Below are positions 8,360 to 16,145 of a stretch of 64,000 nt of DNA, in pieces; positions within the stretch are counted from its first letter, which is position 1; the number at the start of each line of letters is the position of its first letter. Made by a program: the position numbers and the translations under genes. Source of the DNA: Mesorhizobium sp. YC-39. GTDB lineage: Bacteria; Pseudomonadota; Alphaproteobacteria; Rhizobiales; Rhizobiaceae. The stretch is from positions 938,501-1,002,500 of the forward strand of contig NZ_JAOWPS010000002.1 in NCBI RefSeq assembly GCF_025753795.1. Reading direction: 5' to 3'. The notes beneath the pieces are model-generated. The model saw only the letters and a list, made by a program, of their open reading frames with translations. It ran no database searches and was not told the DNA's origin.

Positions 8360-8384
8360 AACGATTCCCTGCTACGAAAGTTCC
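8360..8384 (-). promoter_or_regulatory. EcfG promoter for the 58-aa membrane protein
   Basis: GGAAC-N16-CGTT on the minus strand, 51 bp upstream of the ATG at 8308. Confidence 0.78.
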
Positions 8385-8435
8385 TGAGACAACAGCGCGT
8401 GGCGGCAATGACGGCAAGCCGGCGAATTTGGGTGA

Positions 8436-9971
8436 GTGGTGGATAAGCGGGTCCAGAAAATGCCGGCACTGCCGGCCGGCGTCCATCGCGCCGTCGAGGA
8501 TGCCGACCGGCTGGCCGTGCTGCACGGCCTCGACGCGCTCGACACGGCCGCGGACGCTGACTTCGACCGGATCAGCGGACTTGCCGCCGCGCTGATGCAG
8601 GCGCCTATCGCCCTGGTCACGCTGCTCGATGCCGAGCGGCAGTGGTTCAAATCCTGTGTCGGACTGGATGAGGCCGAGATAGCGACCGACATTTCCTTCT
8701 GCGCCCATGCCATCGCTGCGGGCGACGAACCATTGGTGGTGACCGATGCCGCCCTCGATCCTCGCTTCTCCGCCAATCCGCTGGTCACCGGCGCGCACCA
8801 TGTCCGCTTCTATGTCGGCGCGCCGATGGTGGTGGCCGGTGCCCGGATCGGCACGCTCTGCGTACTCGATCGCAAGCCGCACGCATTTCCGTCCGCCGCC
8901 AGGCTCGAACAGCTCAAAGCGCTGGCCGGCCTTGCCGCCAGCCTGTTTACGCTGAAGGACGCTACCCGCGACGCCGCCATAGCCGAGGCCGCGCTTGCGC
9001 GTGAGGAGAAGCGCCGTGCCATTGCCCTTGACGCTGCCTCGCTCGCCAGCTGGGCGTGGGACATCCGCACCGACATGATCGAATGCGATGTCCTCTTGTC
9101 CGAGCTGTTTAATCTGCCGCGCTCGAACCGGCTCAGGGCGCGCGACATCCTGACCGCCATCGACCCGCGCGACGTCTACCAGACGGAGACGCGCTTTCGC
9201 GATGCGCTGACCGGCAGCGACGACTATTTTGGCGAATACCGCGTCAAAGGCTTCGATCCGCCGCGATGGATCGCCACGCGTGGCCGTGTCATCGAGCGCG
9301 ATGGCGACGGCAAGCCGACGCTGATCTTCGGCGTCAATTACGACATCACCGAACGCAAGCTCGGCGAAGAGCGGCAACGGCTGCTGCTGCGCGAGCTGAA
9401 CCATCGCGTCAAGAACACGCTGGCGACGGTGCAGGCGTTGGCAACGCAGACCGTTCGTCATGCCCGCCAGCCGAGCGAATTCCTCCAGGCTTTCGGCGCC
9501 AGGCTGCAGGCGCTCGGCGTCGCCCACAACCTCCTGTCCGACCGCGAATGGCGCGGCATCGGCATTCGCGAGCTCGTGCAGATCGAAGTGAAGCCGTTCG
9601 ACAGCGTCCAGCAGCCGCGCATGACGATCTCGGGCGCCGACCTCCTGCTTTCGCCCGACCAGGCGGTCGGGCTTGGCCTGATCCTGCACGAACTGGCCAG
9701 CAATGCGCTGCAATACGGATCGCTGTCGGCGCCTTCGGGCAAGGTTGATCTCGATTGGAAGACCCTGGGCAAGAGAGGCGCGCGGCGTCTTGTGCTAACC
9801 TGGCGCGAGAGCGGCGGCCCCAAGGTAGCTCCGCCTGAACGCCAAGGCTTCGGATCGATCCTGATCCGACGCAGCCTGGCCAAGGTCATCTCCAGCGAAG
9901 TGACCCACGAATACCGGCCCGAAGGCGTGTTCGCTGAAATATCGATGCCGCTGGAGGATTTGTCGAAATGA
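8436..9971 (+). CDS. GAF-PAS HWE-family sensor histidine kinase
   Basis: A 511-aa soluble kinase. Residues about 40-170 form a GAF domain (APIALVTLLDAERQWFKS, DISFCAHAI), about 195-305 a PAS-like domain, then the HWE dimerisation/phosphoacceptor region LLLRELNHRVKNTLATVQAL with His323, and a HATPase with GLGLILHELASNALQYGS. No transmembrane segment is seen, so it senses a cytoplasmic signal. HWE kinases feed PhyR-type regulators in Rhizobiales, and this gene lies 4.8 kb from phyR. The start is a GTG at 8436; an ATG at 8460 is an alternative. It ends 1 bp before the convergent holin-like gene. Confidence 0.9.
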   Translation: MVDKRVQKMPALPAGVHRAVEDADRLAVLHGLDALDTAADADFDRISGLAAALMQAPIALVTLLDAERQWFKSCVGLDEAEIATDISFCAHAIAAGDEPLVVTDAALDPRFSANPLVTGAHHVRFYVGAPMVVAGARIGTLCVLDRKPHAFPSAARLEQLKALAGLAASLFTLKDATRDAAIAEAALAREEKRRAIALDAASLASWAWDIRTDMIECDVLLSELFNLPRSNRLRARDILTAIDPRDVYQTETRFRDALTGSDDYFGEYRVKGFDPPRWIATRGRVIERDGDGKPTLIFGVNYDITERKLGEERQRLLLRELNHRVKNTLATVQALATQTVRHARQPSEFLQAFGARLQALGVAHNLLSDREWRGIGIRELVQIEVKPFDSVQQPRMTISGADLLLSPDQAVGLGLILHELASNALQYGSLSAPSGKVDLDWKTLGKRGARRLVLTWRESGGPKVAPPERQGFGSILIRRSLAKVISSEVTHEYRPEGVFAEISMPLEDLSK

Positions 9972-9972
9972 C

Positions 9973-10437
9973 TTATTTCGTACCACCGGCATCCGGATCG
10001 TCGGGACCTGGCTTTGTGTTCTCGCGATAGATGGCGTAGGCGGCGAGCGCAATGGCCGGTCCGAGAATGGCGCCCAAGCTGCCTTTTCCCTTGAGCAATG
10101 TCGGCAGCATGGCGAGCGCCGCGGTGATGCCGATCGCCTTGAGGTCGGCGTTGCGCCTTTGCGTCCGATACCGGGCCTGCGTGCCGGCCGATATTTTGTA
10201 AACAAGCAGGATGAGCCCCGCAATCAGCAGGAAGCCGATCCCGAATCCGAGGGCAGCCGCCATCGATCCATAGCGGCCCGCAGCCCAGATATAGGCCGTT
10301 CCGACGAGGAAGCCGAGGCCGCAAAAGGCGGCGAGTGCCGCCAACACGTAAACGATGGCAGCCGTGCGGGCGCGCCGCATGGCTGAGACGGTTTCCCCTG
10401 AAGCCAAACCCGAGATCAGGGTTGCCAGGATTCCCAC
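9973..10437 (-). CDS. Phage-holin-like / DUF1469-type membrane protein
   Basis: About 154 aa with two strong transmembrane segments (IVYVLAALAAFCGLGFLVGTA and AALGFGIGFLLIAGLILLVY) and a third weaker one near the C-terminus (GAILGPAIALAAYAIY). Together with the upstream DUF883 gene it matches the YqjD-YqjE pairing of stress-induced envelope proteins. The start is set at GTG 10437 (MGILATLISGLASGETVSAMRR), 7 bp after the DUF883 stop; the longer reading would overlap that gene. It shares the DUF883 EcfG promoter. Confidence 0.72.
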   Translation of the reverse strand: MGILATLISGLASGETVSAMRRARTAAIVYVLAALAAFCGLGFLVGTAYIWAAGRYGSMAAALGFGIGFLLIAGLILLVYKISAGTQARYRTQRRNADLKAIGITAALAMLPTLLKGKGSLGAILGPAIALAAYAIYRENTKPGPDDPDAGGTK

Positions 10438-10444
10438 GGTCGAG

Positions 10445-10771
10445 CTAGCGCCGAGCGAGAAGCGCGAAGAGGAAGCCCACACCCGCCGCGATCGCCAGCG
10501 ATGTCACCGGCTTTTCGCGCACGCTGGCCACCATCTGCGCCTCGATGTCCTTGGCGTTGCTGCTGAGGCTACTAAAGGCAGCTTCGCCCTGGGCGCGCAA
10601 CTGCTCGACGCCTTCGGCTGCGGCACGCCGGGCCGTCCCGTAGCCATGTTCGCCGGTCTTGGCCAATTGCTTGGTGAGTTTTTCGATATCGGCTTTCAAT
10701 TGCCTGATGTCGGCTTCCAGATCCGAATTCACCCGACTTTCGTTCGCGGTCTTTCCTGTGGCAGTTGCCAT
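10445..10771 (-). CDS. DUF883 / YqjD-ElaB family membrane-anchored protein
   Basis: A 108-aa protein with a long amphipathic, coiled-coil-prone region (DLEADIRQLKADIEKLTKQLAK) and a C-terminal hydrophobic anchor (SLAIAAGVGFLFALLARR). This is the YqjD/ElaB/DUF883 layout; E. coli members bind ribosomes at the inner membrane in stationary phase. It is first in a two-gene unit with the holin-like gene and has an EcfG promoter 30 bp upstream. Confidence 0.87.
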   Translation of the reverse strand: MATATGKTANESRVNSDLEADIRQLKADIEKLTKQLAKTGEHGYGTARRAAAEGVEQLRAQGEAAFSSLSSNAKDIEAQMVASVREKPVTSLAIAAGVGFLFALLARR

Positions 10772-10801
10772 TGCTTAACTCCTTGCGTTTGCTTGGTTTC
10801 A

Positions 10802-10826
10802 AACGCTTGATACACACCAAGGTTCC
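10802..10826 (-). promoter_or_regulatory. EcfG promoter for the DUF883-holin operon
   Basis: GGAAC-N16-CGTT on the minus strand, 30 bp upstream of the ATG at 10771. Confidence 0.8.
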
Positions 10827-10901
10827 GAAATCGGCACAGGGCCTATGAAAGGGTGTTTCCGCACCCGAGTCCAGCCCGGCACGAGCATCCCGGCTCGGTG
10901 T

Positions 10902-11663
10902 TCAGATCAGCGGCCGGCGATCCTCACCCAACCCTTCCCAACGGGCGAGCTCCTGCAGCCTTTCACCGTCGACCACCTCGCAACCACCGTCGCGCCAGAC
11001 GATCAGCTTACGGTCGATCAGCTTGCGGATCGTCTTATTGGTATGAACCAGCGACAGGCCGAGCGTGTCGGCTATGTGTTGCTGGGTGATCGGGATCCGT
11101 ACCGGCGTCTTGCCATTCAGGCCAACCGCTCTGGCGCGACTGGAGATGAAGGCGATGAGATAGGCGGCGCGTTCGAGCGCGGTACGGCGGCCGATGCTGA
11201 GCAGGTTCTCGTCCAGCATGCGCTCCTCCCGCGACGCGATCCAGGTGATGTCGTAGGCGAGGCCCGGATGGTTGCGGTAGAGCTCGGGTAGATATTCACG
11301 CTCGAAGACGCAGAGCAACATGGGTGACAGTGCCTCGACGGAATGCTGCATCTCGCCCATCAGGCTGCCCTGCAGGCCGATGAGGTCGCCCGGCATCGAA
11401 TAGTTCAGGATCTGGCGGCGGCCGTCCGACATCAATTTGTAACGGAAAGCCCAGCCGGAAAGCACCGTGTAGAGGTGGGCGCTGTGGTTGCCCTCGACCA
11501 GGACCGTGGCGCCCTTGTCGACGGCAAGCTCGCCTTTCTTGAACGTGCTGACGAAGGCAAGTTCCTGCTTTTCGAACTCGCGAAAGACCGGCAATGGCCG
11601 AAGCGGGCACTTCTCGCACGGATACTGGCGGCTGGAAAAGGCGCGACCGTTCTGGCCAGGCAT
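10902..11663 (-). CDS. Crp/Fnr-family transcriptional regulator
   Basis: About 253 aa. A cyclic-nucleotide-binding-type beta-roll (about residues 40-150) is followed by a Crp-type winged helix with recognition region ITQQHIADTLGLSLVHTNKTIRKL near the C-terminus. An N-terminal CEKCPLRPLPVF motif has two cysteines, fewer than the four needed for an Fnr 4Fe-4S cluster, so the signal is unclear. The start at 11663 (MPGQNGRAF) follows GAGGGT. It carries its own EcfG promoter, which makes it a second-tier regulator of the stress response. Confidence 0.88.
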   Translation of the reverse strand: MPGQNGRAFSSRQYPCEKCPLRPLPVFREFEKQELAFVSTFKKGELAVDKGATVLVEGNHSAHLYTVLSGWAFRYKLMSDGRRQILNYSMPGDLIGLQGSLMGEMQHSVEALSPMLLCVFEREYLPELYRNHPGLAYDITWIASREERMLDENLLSIGRRTALERAAYLIAFISSRARAVGLNGKTPVRIPITQQHIADTLGLSLVHTNKTIRKLIDRKLIVWRDGGCEVVDGERLQELARWEGLGEDRRPLI

Positions 11664-11707
11664 TTCGACCCTCTTCGAAAGCCCTCTTCGAAAAAGGGCG
11701 CTGTGCA

Positions 11708-11732
11708 AACGCCTTGCGGGGATCGAGGTTCC
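11708..11732 (-). promoter_or_regulatory. EcfG promoter for the Crp/Fnr regulator gene
   Basis: GGAAC-N16-CGTT on the minus strand, 44 bp upstream of the start at 11663. Confidence 0.75.
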
Positions 11733-11820
11733 CGCCACCGGCGATCATCATGTCTTTTTTAAATGACAGGACGCCAAATAGCGCTCATGACTCCTCCCGC
11801 TTTGCAGGAGACATTGCCAC

Positions 11821-12201
11821 GTGCCCCCATTGCTAGACGGATTGCGGATCCTCGTCCTGGAAGATGAATTTCTGATCGCCATGGATGTCGAGCAGCTGTG
11901 CCGCGACTACGGCGCCGGCGACGTGGTCATCGCCCGCGATCTGGCCGAGATCGATCGGCAGAACGTGGCCGCGCAATTCGACGCGGCCATCGTCGACCTC
12001 ATGCTGGGCGGCGCCTCGACGCTCGATTTCGCTTCGGGATTGCATAAATCGGGTGTGCCCTTCGTCTTCGCCTCGGGCTATTCGGACGCAGACGAAATCA
12101 AGTCGACCTTCCCTGATGTCAGATTGGTCACGAAGCCCTATTCCGGGGACGATCTTATCGGCGCGGTAGCAGCGGCTTGTGGCCGCGGACCTCTTGGTTG
12201 A
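11821..12201 (+). CDS. Single-domain response regulator
   Basis: A 126-aa stand-alone receiver domain. The acidic pocket (LEDE), phosphoacceptor Asp59 in IVDLML and the conserved Lys in VTKPY are present, with no output domain. Such regulators can act as phosphate sinks or modulate kinases; single-domain regulators modulate PhyR pathways in several alphaproteobacteria. It starts with GTG at 11821, with AGGAG 12 bp before it, and lies next to ecfG (convergent, 26 bp apart). Partner kinase is unknown. Confidence 0.85.
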   Translation: MPPLLDGLRILVLEDEFLIAMDVEQLCRDYGAGDVVIARDLAEIDRQNVAAQFDAAIVDLMLGGASTLDFASGLHKSGVPFVFASGYSDADEIKSTFPDVRLVTKPYSGDDLIGAVAAACGRGPLG

Positions 12202-12227
12202 AAAGCGGCCCCAATCGGGGTCATGTT

Positions 12228-12779
12228 TCAGGCGGCGTTCGAGCCCGTCACCTGCGCCGAGATCGCGTCCGGTCCGAACTCGTCTTCGCCGGAAATCTTG
12301 AGTATCTCCTGCAGCCGTGCCCGGGCGCGGCTGACGCGGCTCTTGATCGTTCCGACCGCGCAGCCGCAGATCTCGGCGGCTTCCTCGTAGGAAAAGCCCG
12401 ACGCGCCGATCAGGATGATGGCTTCGCGCTGGTCCTCGGGCAATTGCTCGAGCGCGCCGCGAAAATCCTTGAGGTCGAGCTGACCATGCTGGGCCGGATG
12501 AACGGCGAGCCGTGCCGTCATGATGCCGTCGCTGTCCTGCACTTCGCGGCCGCGCTTGCGCATTTGCGAATAGAATTCATTACGCAGGATGGTGAACAGC
12601 CATGCCTTGAGATTGGTGCCGGGCTGGAAGCTTTCATGCTTGTCCCAAGCCTTGACCAGCGTTTCCTGCACCAGATCGTCGGCCTTGTCGGCATTTTGCG
12701 TCAGCGACACGGCAAAGGCCCGCAGGCTCGGGATGGATCCGAGCAGATCGGTCTTGAAGCCTTGAGAGACGGCCGCCAT
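12228..12779 (-). CDS. ecfG: General stress sigma factor EcfG (ECF15-type RNA polymerase sigma factor)
   Basis: A 183-aa ECF sigma factor. Region 2 is seen in DKADDLVQETLVKAWDK...NLKAWLFTILRNEFYSQMRK and region 4 in LPEDQREAIILIGASGFSYEEAAE...VGTIKSRVSRARARL. It directs RNA polymerase to GGAAC-N16/17-CGTT promoters and is held by NepR until phosphorylated PhyR sequesters NepR. It starts 3 bp after nepR and is co-transcribed with it from an EcfG promoter, giving positive autoregulation. Identity is secure from synteny with nepR and phyR. Confidence 0.95.
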   Translation of the reverse strand: MAAVSQGFKTDLLGSIPSLRAFAVSLTQNADKADDLVQETLVKAWDKHESFQPGTNLKAWLFTILRNEFYSQMRKRGREVQDSDGIMTARLAVHPAQHGQLDLKDFRGALEQLPEDQREAIILIGASGFSYEEAAEICGCAVGTIKSRVSRARARLQEILKISGEDEFGPDAISAQVTGSNAA

Positions 12780-12782
12780 GCC

Positions 12783-12974
12783 TCAGTCCTTCTTCTGTGC
12801 GGGTTCGGCCTGTTCCAATTGGCTGAGCAATTGGGCGAAGCGATCCGGCACATGGTCGGAGACGAGCTCGTCATAATATTGTTTGAGTTTGCGGCCAATT
12901 TCCGAGTTCGGCCCGAGCAGGTCGCCGGAAGCAGCCCGGCGCCTGTCCGCACCAGCCGTGATATTCTTAGTCAT
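12783..12974 (-). CDS. nepR: Anti-sigma factor NepR
   Basis: A 63-aa protein with the NepR core IGRKLKQYYDELVSDHVPDRFAQLLSQLE, split here only by position in the middle third, and a variable charged N-terminus. It binds EcfG in unstressed cells and switches to PhyR after PhyR phosphorylation. The start at 12974 (MTKNITAGADRRR) has AAGGAC just upstream; the longer frame would begin with unconserved sequence. First gene of nepR-ecfG, divergent from phyR. Confidence 0.92.
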   Translation of the reverse strand: MTKNITAGADRRRAASGDLLGPNSEIGRKLKQYYDELVSDHVPDRFAQLLSQLEQAEPAQKKD

Positions 12975-13063
12975 GTCCTTGGTTCGCCCTTCATTCCCAG
13001 CACCCGAGCCGCACAATATTCAACACAAGCGGCACCCTTGTCTGGTTGCCCATCCCGATTTCA

Positions 13064-13088
13064 AACGCCGTCCCCTTATATTAGTTCC
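13064..13088 (-). promoter_or_regulatory. EcfG promoter for nepR-ecfG (autoregulatory)
   Basis: GGAAC-N16-CGTT on the minus strand, 89 bp upstream of nepR. It is back to back with the phyR promoter; the two -35 elements are 9 bp apart. Confidence 0.88.
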
Positions 13089-13097
13089 GCAACCATC

Positions 13098-13122
13098 GGA
13101 ACTTTTTCGGAAAATCGGCGTT
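13098..13122 (+). promoter_or_regulatory. EcfG promoter for phyR
   Basis: GGAAC-N16-CGTT on the plus strand, 70 bp upstream of the phyR ATG. Confidence 0.88.
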
Positions 13123-13192
13123 TGTGCTTTCGGGGCTTGCAAGGGGCCTGACCTGCAATCTAAGCAATCACGTCAGAGGGAGACGTCCAATC

Positions 13193-13987
13193 ATGAGCCT
13201 GTCAGCAACCATCGCTCCGCATCTGCCGTTCCTGCGCCGCTTCTCGCGGGCCGTCTCCGGATCGCAGGAAAGTGGCGACGCGCTGGTCGCCGCGATGCTC
13301 GAAGCCATCATCGCCGACACCGACATCTTTCCCAAAGCATCGACCGAACGCATCGCGCTCTACAAGGTCTTTGCCAGGCTGTTCACTTCGGTCGCCATCC
13401 GCGTTCCACAGGAGCACGCACAGTCAGCGTGGGAGCAGCGCGCCGCGGCCAATCTGAATGCCATCGCGCCCCGTCCCCGCCAGGCCTTCCTGCTGGTAGC
13501 CGTCGAAGGCTTCAGCGAGGATGAGGCGGCGGAGATTCTCGACGCTGACGAGCAGGAATTCTCCGAGCTTCTCTCCCAAGCGAGCAACGAGATTTCCCGC
13601 CAGGTCGCGACCGATGTGCTGATCATCGAGGACGAGCCACTGATCGCCATGGACATTGAGGAAATGGTCGAAAGCCTCGGCCATCGCGTCGTCGGAACGG
13701 CGCGCACCCATACCGAAGCAGTGGCGATGTTCGGCAAGATGCGGCCAAGGATGGTGCTGGCCGACATCCAGCTTGCCGACGGCAGTTCGGGCATCGAGGC
13801 GGTGAACGAGATCCTGTTGTCCACGTCGGTGCCGGTGATTTTCATCACCGCCTTCCCTGAGCGCCTCCTCACCGGCGAGCGGCCGGAACCGACCTTCCTT
13901 GTCACCAAGCCGTTCAATCCGGATATGGTCAAAGCCTTGATCAGCCAGGCGCTGTTCTTCGACCGGCACGCAAAGGCCGCTGCCTAA
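13193..13987 (+). CDS. phyR: Stress response regulator PhyR (anti-anti-sigma factor)
   Basis: A 264-aa protein with a sigma-factor-like N-terminal domain (about 1-135, with RPRQAFLLVAVEGFSEDEAAEIL mimicking region 4, written here as a landmark only) and a C-terminal receiver domain (IIEDEPLIAMD, Asp191 in LADIQLADG, Lys in VTKPF). On phosphorylation the sigma-like domain binds NepR and frees EcfG. AGGGAG precedes the ATG at 13193. It is divergent from nepR-ecfG and has its own EcfG promoter. Confidence 0.95.
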   Translation: MSLSATIAPHLPFLRRFSRAVSGSQESGDALVAAMLEAIIADTDIFPKASTERIALYKVFARLFTSVAIRVPQEHAQSAWEQRAAANLNAIAPRPRQAFLLVAVEGFSEDEAAEILDADEQEFSELLSQASNEISRQVATDVLIIEDEPLIAMDIEEMVESLGHRVVGTARTHTEAVAMFGKMRPRMVLADIQLADGSSGIEAVNEILLSTSVPVIFITAFPERLLTGERPEPTFLVTKPFNPDMVKALISQALFFDRHAKAAA

Positions 13988-14162
13988 CGCTTGTCGCGCA
14001 AAAGCATGCCCTCAAGCTTGAACCGAGGGGGTGCGCAGCGACTTAAAGGCGCGTCGGCTGAACCCTTTCAGCTCGACGCGCTATAGGATTTGGACGGGCC
14101 CTGCGTCACGCCATTTCCGGACGCCTTTGGTTGGGCCAGGCACGCTTTCTCCAGCGCGTCTT

Positions 14163-14188
14163 CCTGCGATGAAAATTCGCATCGCAGG
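14163..14188. repeat. Perfect 9-bp hairpin in the phyR-DUF1328 gap
   Basis: CCTGCGATG and CATCGCAGG flank an 8-nt A/T-rich loop. It lies 175 bp after phyR and 35 bp before the next EcfG promoter. It could end the phyR transcript, although no U-tract follows. The rest of the 289-bp gap holds no gene I can support. Confidence 0.45.
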
Positions 14189-14222
14189 GACCTTTAATGG
14201 ATCGTCTTTTTCGGCAATTGGT

Positions 14223-14247
14223 GGAACAAACGGCAACGAACCACGTT
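14223..14247 (+). promoter_or_regulatory. EcfG promoter for the DUF1328 gene
   Basis: GGAAC-N16-CGTT on the plus strand, 29 bp before the ATG at 14277. Confidence 0.82.
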
Positions 14248-14276
14248 TTTCCCACATCAGTCGAAGGAGATGAACC

Positions 14277-14441
14277 ATGCTTTACTGGGCGCTCGTATTT
14301 CTCGTCGTGGCGATTATCGCCGGTGCGCTTGGTTTCGGCGGCATCGCCGGTACGTCTGCAGGTATAGCGCAGATACTGTTTTTCATCTTTCTCGCTTTCC
14401 TGATCATTTCGCTTATCGCCGGCCTGTTCAAACGGGCGTGA
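14277..14441 (+). CDS. DUF1328 (UPF0391) small membrane protein
   Basis: A 54-aa, almost wholly hydrophobic protein ([20 protein letters not shown]...[12 protein letters not shown]) with two membrane segments and a central small-residue turn (GGIAGTSAG). This is the UPF0391/DUF1328 family, widespread in proteobacteria and often stress induced; molecular function is unknown. GAAGGAG lies upstream of the ATG. An EcfG promoter precedes it and a strong hairpin follows. Confidence 0.88.
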   Translation: MLYWALVFLVVAIIAGALGFGGIAGTSAGIAQILFFIFLAFLIISLIAGLFKRA

Positions 14442-14494
14442 AGCCGAACCTTAGCGAACACTGGAGACCGCACCCCTCAAACGGTTTCCAGCCA

Positions 14495-14532
14495 CCGCCG
14501 GACGGGGTTCCCAACGGAGCACCGTCCGGCGG
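14495..14532 (+). terminator. Terminator after the DUF1328 gene
   Basis: A perfect 11-bp stem (CCGCCGGACGG / CCGTCCGGCGG) with a 16-nt loop, followed by ACCGTTTT. It isolates the DUF1328 unit from the next EcfG promoter at 14544. Confidence 0.7.
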
Positions 14533-14543
14533 ACCGTTTTAGG

Positions 14544-14568
14544 GGAACCCATTTGTCGGTGAGCCGTT
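14544..14568 (+). promoter_or_regulatory. EcfG promoter for the HWE kinase gene at 14599
   Basis: GGAAC-N16-CGTT on the plus strand, 30 bp before the proposed start codon. Confidence 0.8.
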
Positions 14569-14598
14569 CAGCGTCCGACCGGGCGGGCGACGTAAGCG

Positions 14599-15633
14599 AT
14601 GCATTCCAAAGCCGGAGATATGACAGACAGCGGACAGAGTGACGAGATCATCGCTTTGCATCGCGCAGAGAGCGGAATGCAGCTTGGCCGCGCCCTTCTG
14701 CATGCACTTCACAACGCTGGCATTTCGGTTCTCTATCAGGATCGCGAGATGAAAACCGTATGGGCACGCAATATGCGCGCGCCCTGGACCGTTGATACGG
14801 CCGACAGCAACGGCATCTTGCCACCGGCGCAGGCGGAGCGCATCGGTGCGGCCAAACGCAGCGTTGTTGCTTCCGGCAATCCGGAACATCTCGAGCTCAG
14901 CGTTCCCGCCGACGATGGCGTCCGCTGGTTCCAGGTATGGGTGGACGCCGATCATGGCGACGGCGGCACCGTGACCGGAGTCGTCACCACCATGGTCGAA
15001 ACGACCGAGCAGAAACGCCGCGAGCAGACCCTGAGAACACTGCTGCGCGAGGTCAGCCACCGTTCAAAGAACCTTTTGGCCATCATCCAGAGCATCGCCA
15101 CCCAGACCGGCCGATACTCGGACACGCTCCCCGATTTCTTGACACGCTTTCGCGGCAGGTTGCAGTCGCTCGCCTCGTCCCAGGACCTGGTGACATCGTC
15201 CAACTGGCGGGGAGCCGCGCTGCGCGAACTCGTGTTTGGCCAGGTCAGCCGTTACGGAGCCGATCCGTCGCGCAGCCTGCGTTTTCAGGGTGCGAACCCA
15301 TACCTCAACCCCAACGCGGCCTTGCATATCGGTTTGGCCATGCATGAGCTCGCCGTCAATTCGGTCAGCTATGGCGCTCTGTCGCGAGCCGACGGCTTCG
15401 TCGAGGTGACGGCCGATATGACAACCGCTCGCGCCGACGAGACCGCCCTGTCGCTGACATGGGCCGAAGCCATCGGAGCTAGCGGAATCAGGCGCAGCGA
15501 AAAGCGGTTCGGCAGCGTCGCGCTCGAACGCGTCGTGCCTTCATCGCTGAACGGCACGGCGACGCTTGAAATCGCGGACGGCCGCCTCGAATACCACCTT
15601 GTCGTTCCCCACGGCAATTTCGAGACGGATTGA
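14599..15633 (+). CDS. PAS HWE/HisKA2-type sensor histidine kinase under EcfG control
   Basis: A 344-aa soluble kinase with an N-terminal PAS-like domain (about 35-135) and a HWE/HisKA_2 transmitter: LLREVSHRSKNLLAIIQSIA with His154, then HIGLAMHELAVNSVSYGALS in the ATPase domain. It has no membrane segment. The tight link to phyR and its EcfG promoter suggest a PhyR-pathway kinase with feedback. An in-frame ATG at 14620 (MTDSGQ) has GGAG only 2 bp away, so 14599 is kept but either start is possible. Confidence 0.88.
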   Translation: MHSKAGDMTDSGQSDEIIALHRAESGMQLGRALLHALHNAGISVLYQDREMKTVWARNMRAPWTVDTADSNGILPPAQAERIGAAKRSVVASGNPEHLELSVPADDGVRWFQVWVDADHGDGGTVTGVVTTMVETTEQKRREQTLRTLLREVSHRSKNLLAIIQSIATQTGRYSDTLPDFLTRFRGRLQSLASSQDLVTSSNWRGAALRELVFGQVSRYGADPSRSLRFQGANPYLNPNAALHIGLAMHELAVNSVSYGALSRADGFVEVTADMTTARADETALSLTWAEAIGASGIRRSEKRFGSVALERVVPSSLNGTATLEIADGRLEYHLVVPHGNFETD

Positions 15634-15784
15634 TCAAACAGATGATGACAGTCTTGGAAAGGGCGCGGAGGATGGCAGCCGAAGTTAACCGGCTGTTCAC
15701 CATAAAGTCCGATGCTAATGGCCCCAGATACAGCTGGAAACTCGCCGATCCACCCGACGTTTTGGCAGCGGTTCGTAAAGCAGT

Positions 15785-15970
15785 ATGGGAGGAATGATCT
15801 TGACGGTCTCCGATATGAACAGGCTGGAGCAGGCCGCCCGCGTCTCGATGGGAGGCTTTCAGGATCCCGAAGCATCGGCCGCGCCTCATACGTCCTACTC
15901 GTCGCTTCGCATCGCAATTGTCATATCGATCGTAACCATCGTGCTGATAGCGGCATTGCAGTTGGGCTGA
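15785..15970 (+). CDS. Small membrane-anchored protein (about 56-61 aa)
   Basis: A short protein with a polar N-terminal half (MNRLEQAARVSMGGFQDPE) and a C-terminal membrane anchor (IAIVISIVTIVLIAALQLG). GGGAGG lies inside the first codons, so the true start may be the TTG at 15800 (7 bp after it) rather than the ATG at 15785. No known family is recognised. A weak EcfG-like element (GGAAA-N17-CGTT) lies about 25 bp upstream but departs from consensus. Confidence 0.5.
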   Translation: MGGMILTVSDMNRLEQAARVSMGGFQDPEASAAPHTSYSSLRIAIVISIVTIVLIAALQLG

Positions 15971-16097
15971 TTTCAGATCGAGACCTCTTCGGGCAGACTG
16001 CCGCGTCAAATGAGGCTCGTCGTCCGTTACTTGGCTGTGCCCCGCCTCCAATTATTTCACTGGCCATGTTTATTTCACTGGTCATGTCGCCCACACA

Positions 16098-16122
16098 GGA
16101 ACTTTGGCTGTTGTGGGCCGTT
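16098..16122 (+). promoter_or_regulatory. EcfG promoter for the 108-aa protein
   Basis: GGAAC-N16-CGTT on the plus strand, 23 bp before the ATG at 16146. Confidence 0.78.
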
Positions 16123-16145
16123 CTTGTGGCGAGAGGATAGTTGCC

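Noticed and set aside
15720..15760. EcfG-like element before the small membrane protein at 15785
   Set aside because: -35 is GGAAA rather than GGAAC and the spacer is 17 nt, so it is too weak to list as a promoter.
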